A stretch of 5,597 nt of DNA from Saprospiraceae bacterium (GTDB lineage Bacteria; Bacteroidota; Bacteroidia; Chitinophagales; Saprospiraceae), in NCBI GenBank assembly GCA_007125435.1, contig SLDF01000364.1, positions 1 to 5,597 of the forward strand, written 5' to 3'. A model generated the notes under the pieces. It had not been told where the DNA came from, did no database searches, and worked only from the letters and a program-made list of their open reading frames with translations. The translations under genes and the position numbers were made by a program. How positions within the stretch are numbered: the stretch's first letter is position 1; each line of letters opens with the position of its first letter. Below are positions 4,418 to 5,597 of this stretch, piece after piece.

Positions 4418-5485
4418 ATGATACGAGACAAACTGGTTTTTATACTTCTCCTGCCATTTTCTTTGATATACGGCTTTGTGGTGAGTATACGCAATGTATT
4501 ATATGCGCGTGGTATACTGAAATCTATATCGTTTGATATCCCAATCATAAGCTTAGGTAATCTAAGTGTGGGGGGTGCGGGTAAGTCGCCTCACATTGAA
4601 TATCTGATCACATTTCTCAAGCCTCATATAAAGTTGGCAACTCTGAGCAGGGGCTATAGACGTAAGACTTCGGGGTTTCTTTCTGTAACGCCTTATATGA
4701 CTGCCGATCAGAGTGGTGATGAGCCGCTTCAGTTTAAGAGAAAATACCCGGATGTCGAAGTGGCAGTGTCTGAAAGCCGGGTACTTGGTGTACCCAAACT
4801 CCTCGGTAGTCAACCAGATATTCAAACCGTACTGCTGGATGATGCTTTTCAGCATCGTAGCATCAAGCCGGGGATGAATATTCTGCTGACGGAATATAGC
4901 AAACCATATTTTGCTGACTTTGTGATGCCTTCAGGTAGATTACGCGAATGGCCTTCAGGCGCATCCAGAGCTGATATCATCATTGTGACCAAGTGTCCTA
5001 ATAGTATAACGGAAGAGCAGCGCGATGACTTTATTGAAAAATTGAGTATTGATGCTCACCAACGGGTGTATTTTACTAGATATATTTATGGGTCACCTTA
5101 TTATATGTACAATGGTTCACAGCGACTGCAGTTATCAGAAGACCATAATGTAATATTGGTGAGCGCTATAGCAGGTACAGATTACCTTAATCGATATCTT
5201 GAGGAACAAGTAAATTTTGTACATCCACTTTCTTTTGAGGATCACCATGATTTTTCAAAACATGAGGTGGCTCAATTTAAGCGTGTGTATGACAATATGG
5301 ATCTTCAGAAAAAGTATATACTAACAACAGAGAAAGATGCAATAAGGCTCGACAAGCACAGGGAGTTTCTTTTGAAAGAGCGCTTGCCGATCTTTGTGCT
5401 GCCTTTAAAAGTTCAGTTTTTATTTGACAAAGAAGAGGCGTTTCAGTCGCAGATAAAACAGTTTTTACTGGACTTTAAGGTATAG
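4418..5485 (+). CDS. lpxK: Tetraacyldisaccharide 4'-kinase (lipid A biosynthesis)
   Basis: Transfers the gamma-phosphate of ATP to the 4' position of the tetraacyldisaccharide 1-phosphate precursor at the cytoplasmic face of the inner membrane, the kinase step of the Raetz lipid A pathway. Numbering from the ATG at 4418 (355 residues), the features are: an N-terminal hydrophobic segment (about 5-24) for membrane association; a P-loop in GNLSVGGAGKSPHIEYL (47-63); SRGYRRK (77-83); GDEP (100-103); DDAFQHR (141-147); PSGRLREWPSG (171-181); FEDHHDF (283-289); and TTEKDAIRL (313-321). These are the conserved LpxK blocks, so the enzyme should be active. In-frame upstream starts (TTG 4376, ATG 4385, ATG 4400) would add 6-14 residues ahead of the hydrophobic segment and are disfavoured, because the 4418 start matches the family's usual N-terminus. 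It is transcribed away from the sigma gene and appears to be a lone gene here. Confidence 0.95.
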   Translation: MIRDKLVFILLLPFSLIYGFVVSIRNVLYARGILKSISFDIPIISLGNLSVGGAGKSPHIEYLITFLKPHIKLATLSRGYRRKTSGFLSVTPYMTADQSGDEPLQFKRKYPDVEVAVSESRVLGVPKLLGSQPDIQTVLLDDAFQHRSIKPGMNILLTEYSKPYFADFVMPSGRLREWPSGASRADIIIVTKCPNSITEEQRDDFIEKLSIDAHQRVYFTRYIYGSPYYMYNGSQRLQLSEDHNVILVSAIAGTDYLNRYLEEQVNFVHPLSFEDHHDFSKHEVAQFKRVYDNMDLQKKYILTTEKDAIRLDKHREFLLKERLPIFVLPLKVQFLFDKEEAFQSQIKQFLLDFKV

Positions 5486-5597
5486 ATATAAGCTAACAGG
5501 CTATGGGCAGTTTGTAAATATAGAGGTCATGATGTCTGGAATATCAATGAAGGCTTTGAAACCTTAGAGTGTCAAAACTTAGAGATGTAGAAGCGGA

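Noticed and set aside
5486..5597. Possible gene start or gene end after lpxK
   Set aside because: All frames on both strands are broken by stops within a few dozen codons and nothing matches a known protein end or start; left unannotated.

Overview
The window reads as chromosomal DNA of a Bacteroidota (Bacteroidetes) species. Four things point there: an exbB-exbD-exbD-tonB cluster with two consecutive ExbD genes, a TonB whose N-terminus carries the phylum-typical DGKNTDYGAYQLR motif, near-absence of Shine-Dalgarno sequences, and a sigma-gene promoter matching the Bacteroidota consensus (TTTG-N19-TAnnTTTG). The family within the phylum cannot be fixed from this sequence.

Positions 71-2806 hold a tight plus-strand operon for the inner-membrane proton-motive-force transducer: an ExbB/TolQ-type proton-channel subunit, two different ExbD/TolR-type subunits, and TonB. 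The first three genes overlap by 11 bases each time, and tonB follows after 7 bases. Together they would energise outer-membrane TonB-dependent (including SusC-like) transporters. A small unrecognised two-helix membrane protein (2855-3109) follows 48 bases later on the same strand.

Convergent to it on the minus strand is a stand-alone ECF sigma factor (3173-3724). A 13-bp perfect hairpin at 3101-3133 separates the two. It embeds the small gene's stop codon and has its U-rich tail on the minus strand, so it best serves as the sigma gene's terminator.

The 650-base divergent gap between the sigma gene and lpxK has two distinct halves. The left half (about 3725-4020) is only about 20% G+C. It carries a very good sigma-gene promoter, a possible second one, two copies of a 13-bp near-palindrome TTTGTTTAACAAA placed at those promoters, several TTAACA/TGTTAA hexamers and a 22-bp perfect palindrome. 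The right half (about 4051-4300) jumps to about 48% G+C, has no credible gene, and contains short direct repeats, an imperfect GC-rich inverted repeat and a 23-bp perfect inverted repeat. It looks like an inserted intergenic repeat element.

The window ends with lpxK (4418-5485), the lipid A 4'-kinase, with all key motifs intact, followed by about 110 bases with no recognisable gene. No CRISPR array, tRNA, rRNA or complete insertion sequence was seen. Most of the genes are ordinary; the novelty, if any, lies in the sigma gene's upstream region, the GC-rich element and the small membrane protein.
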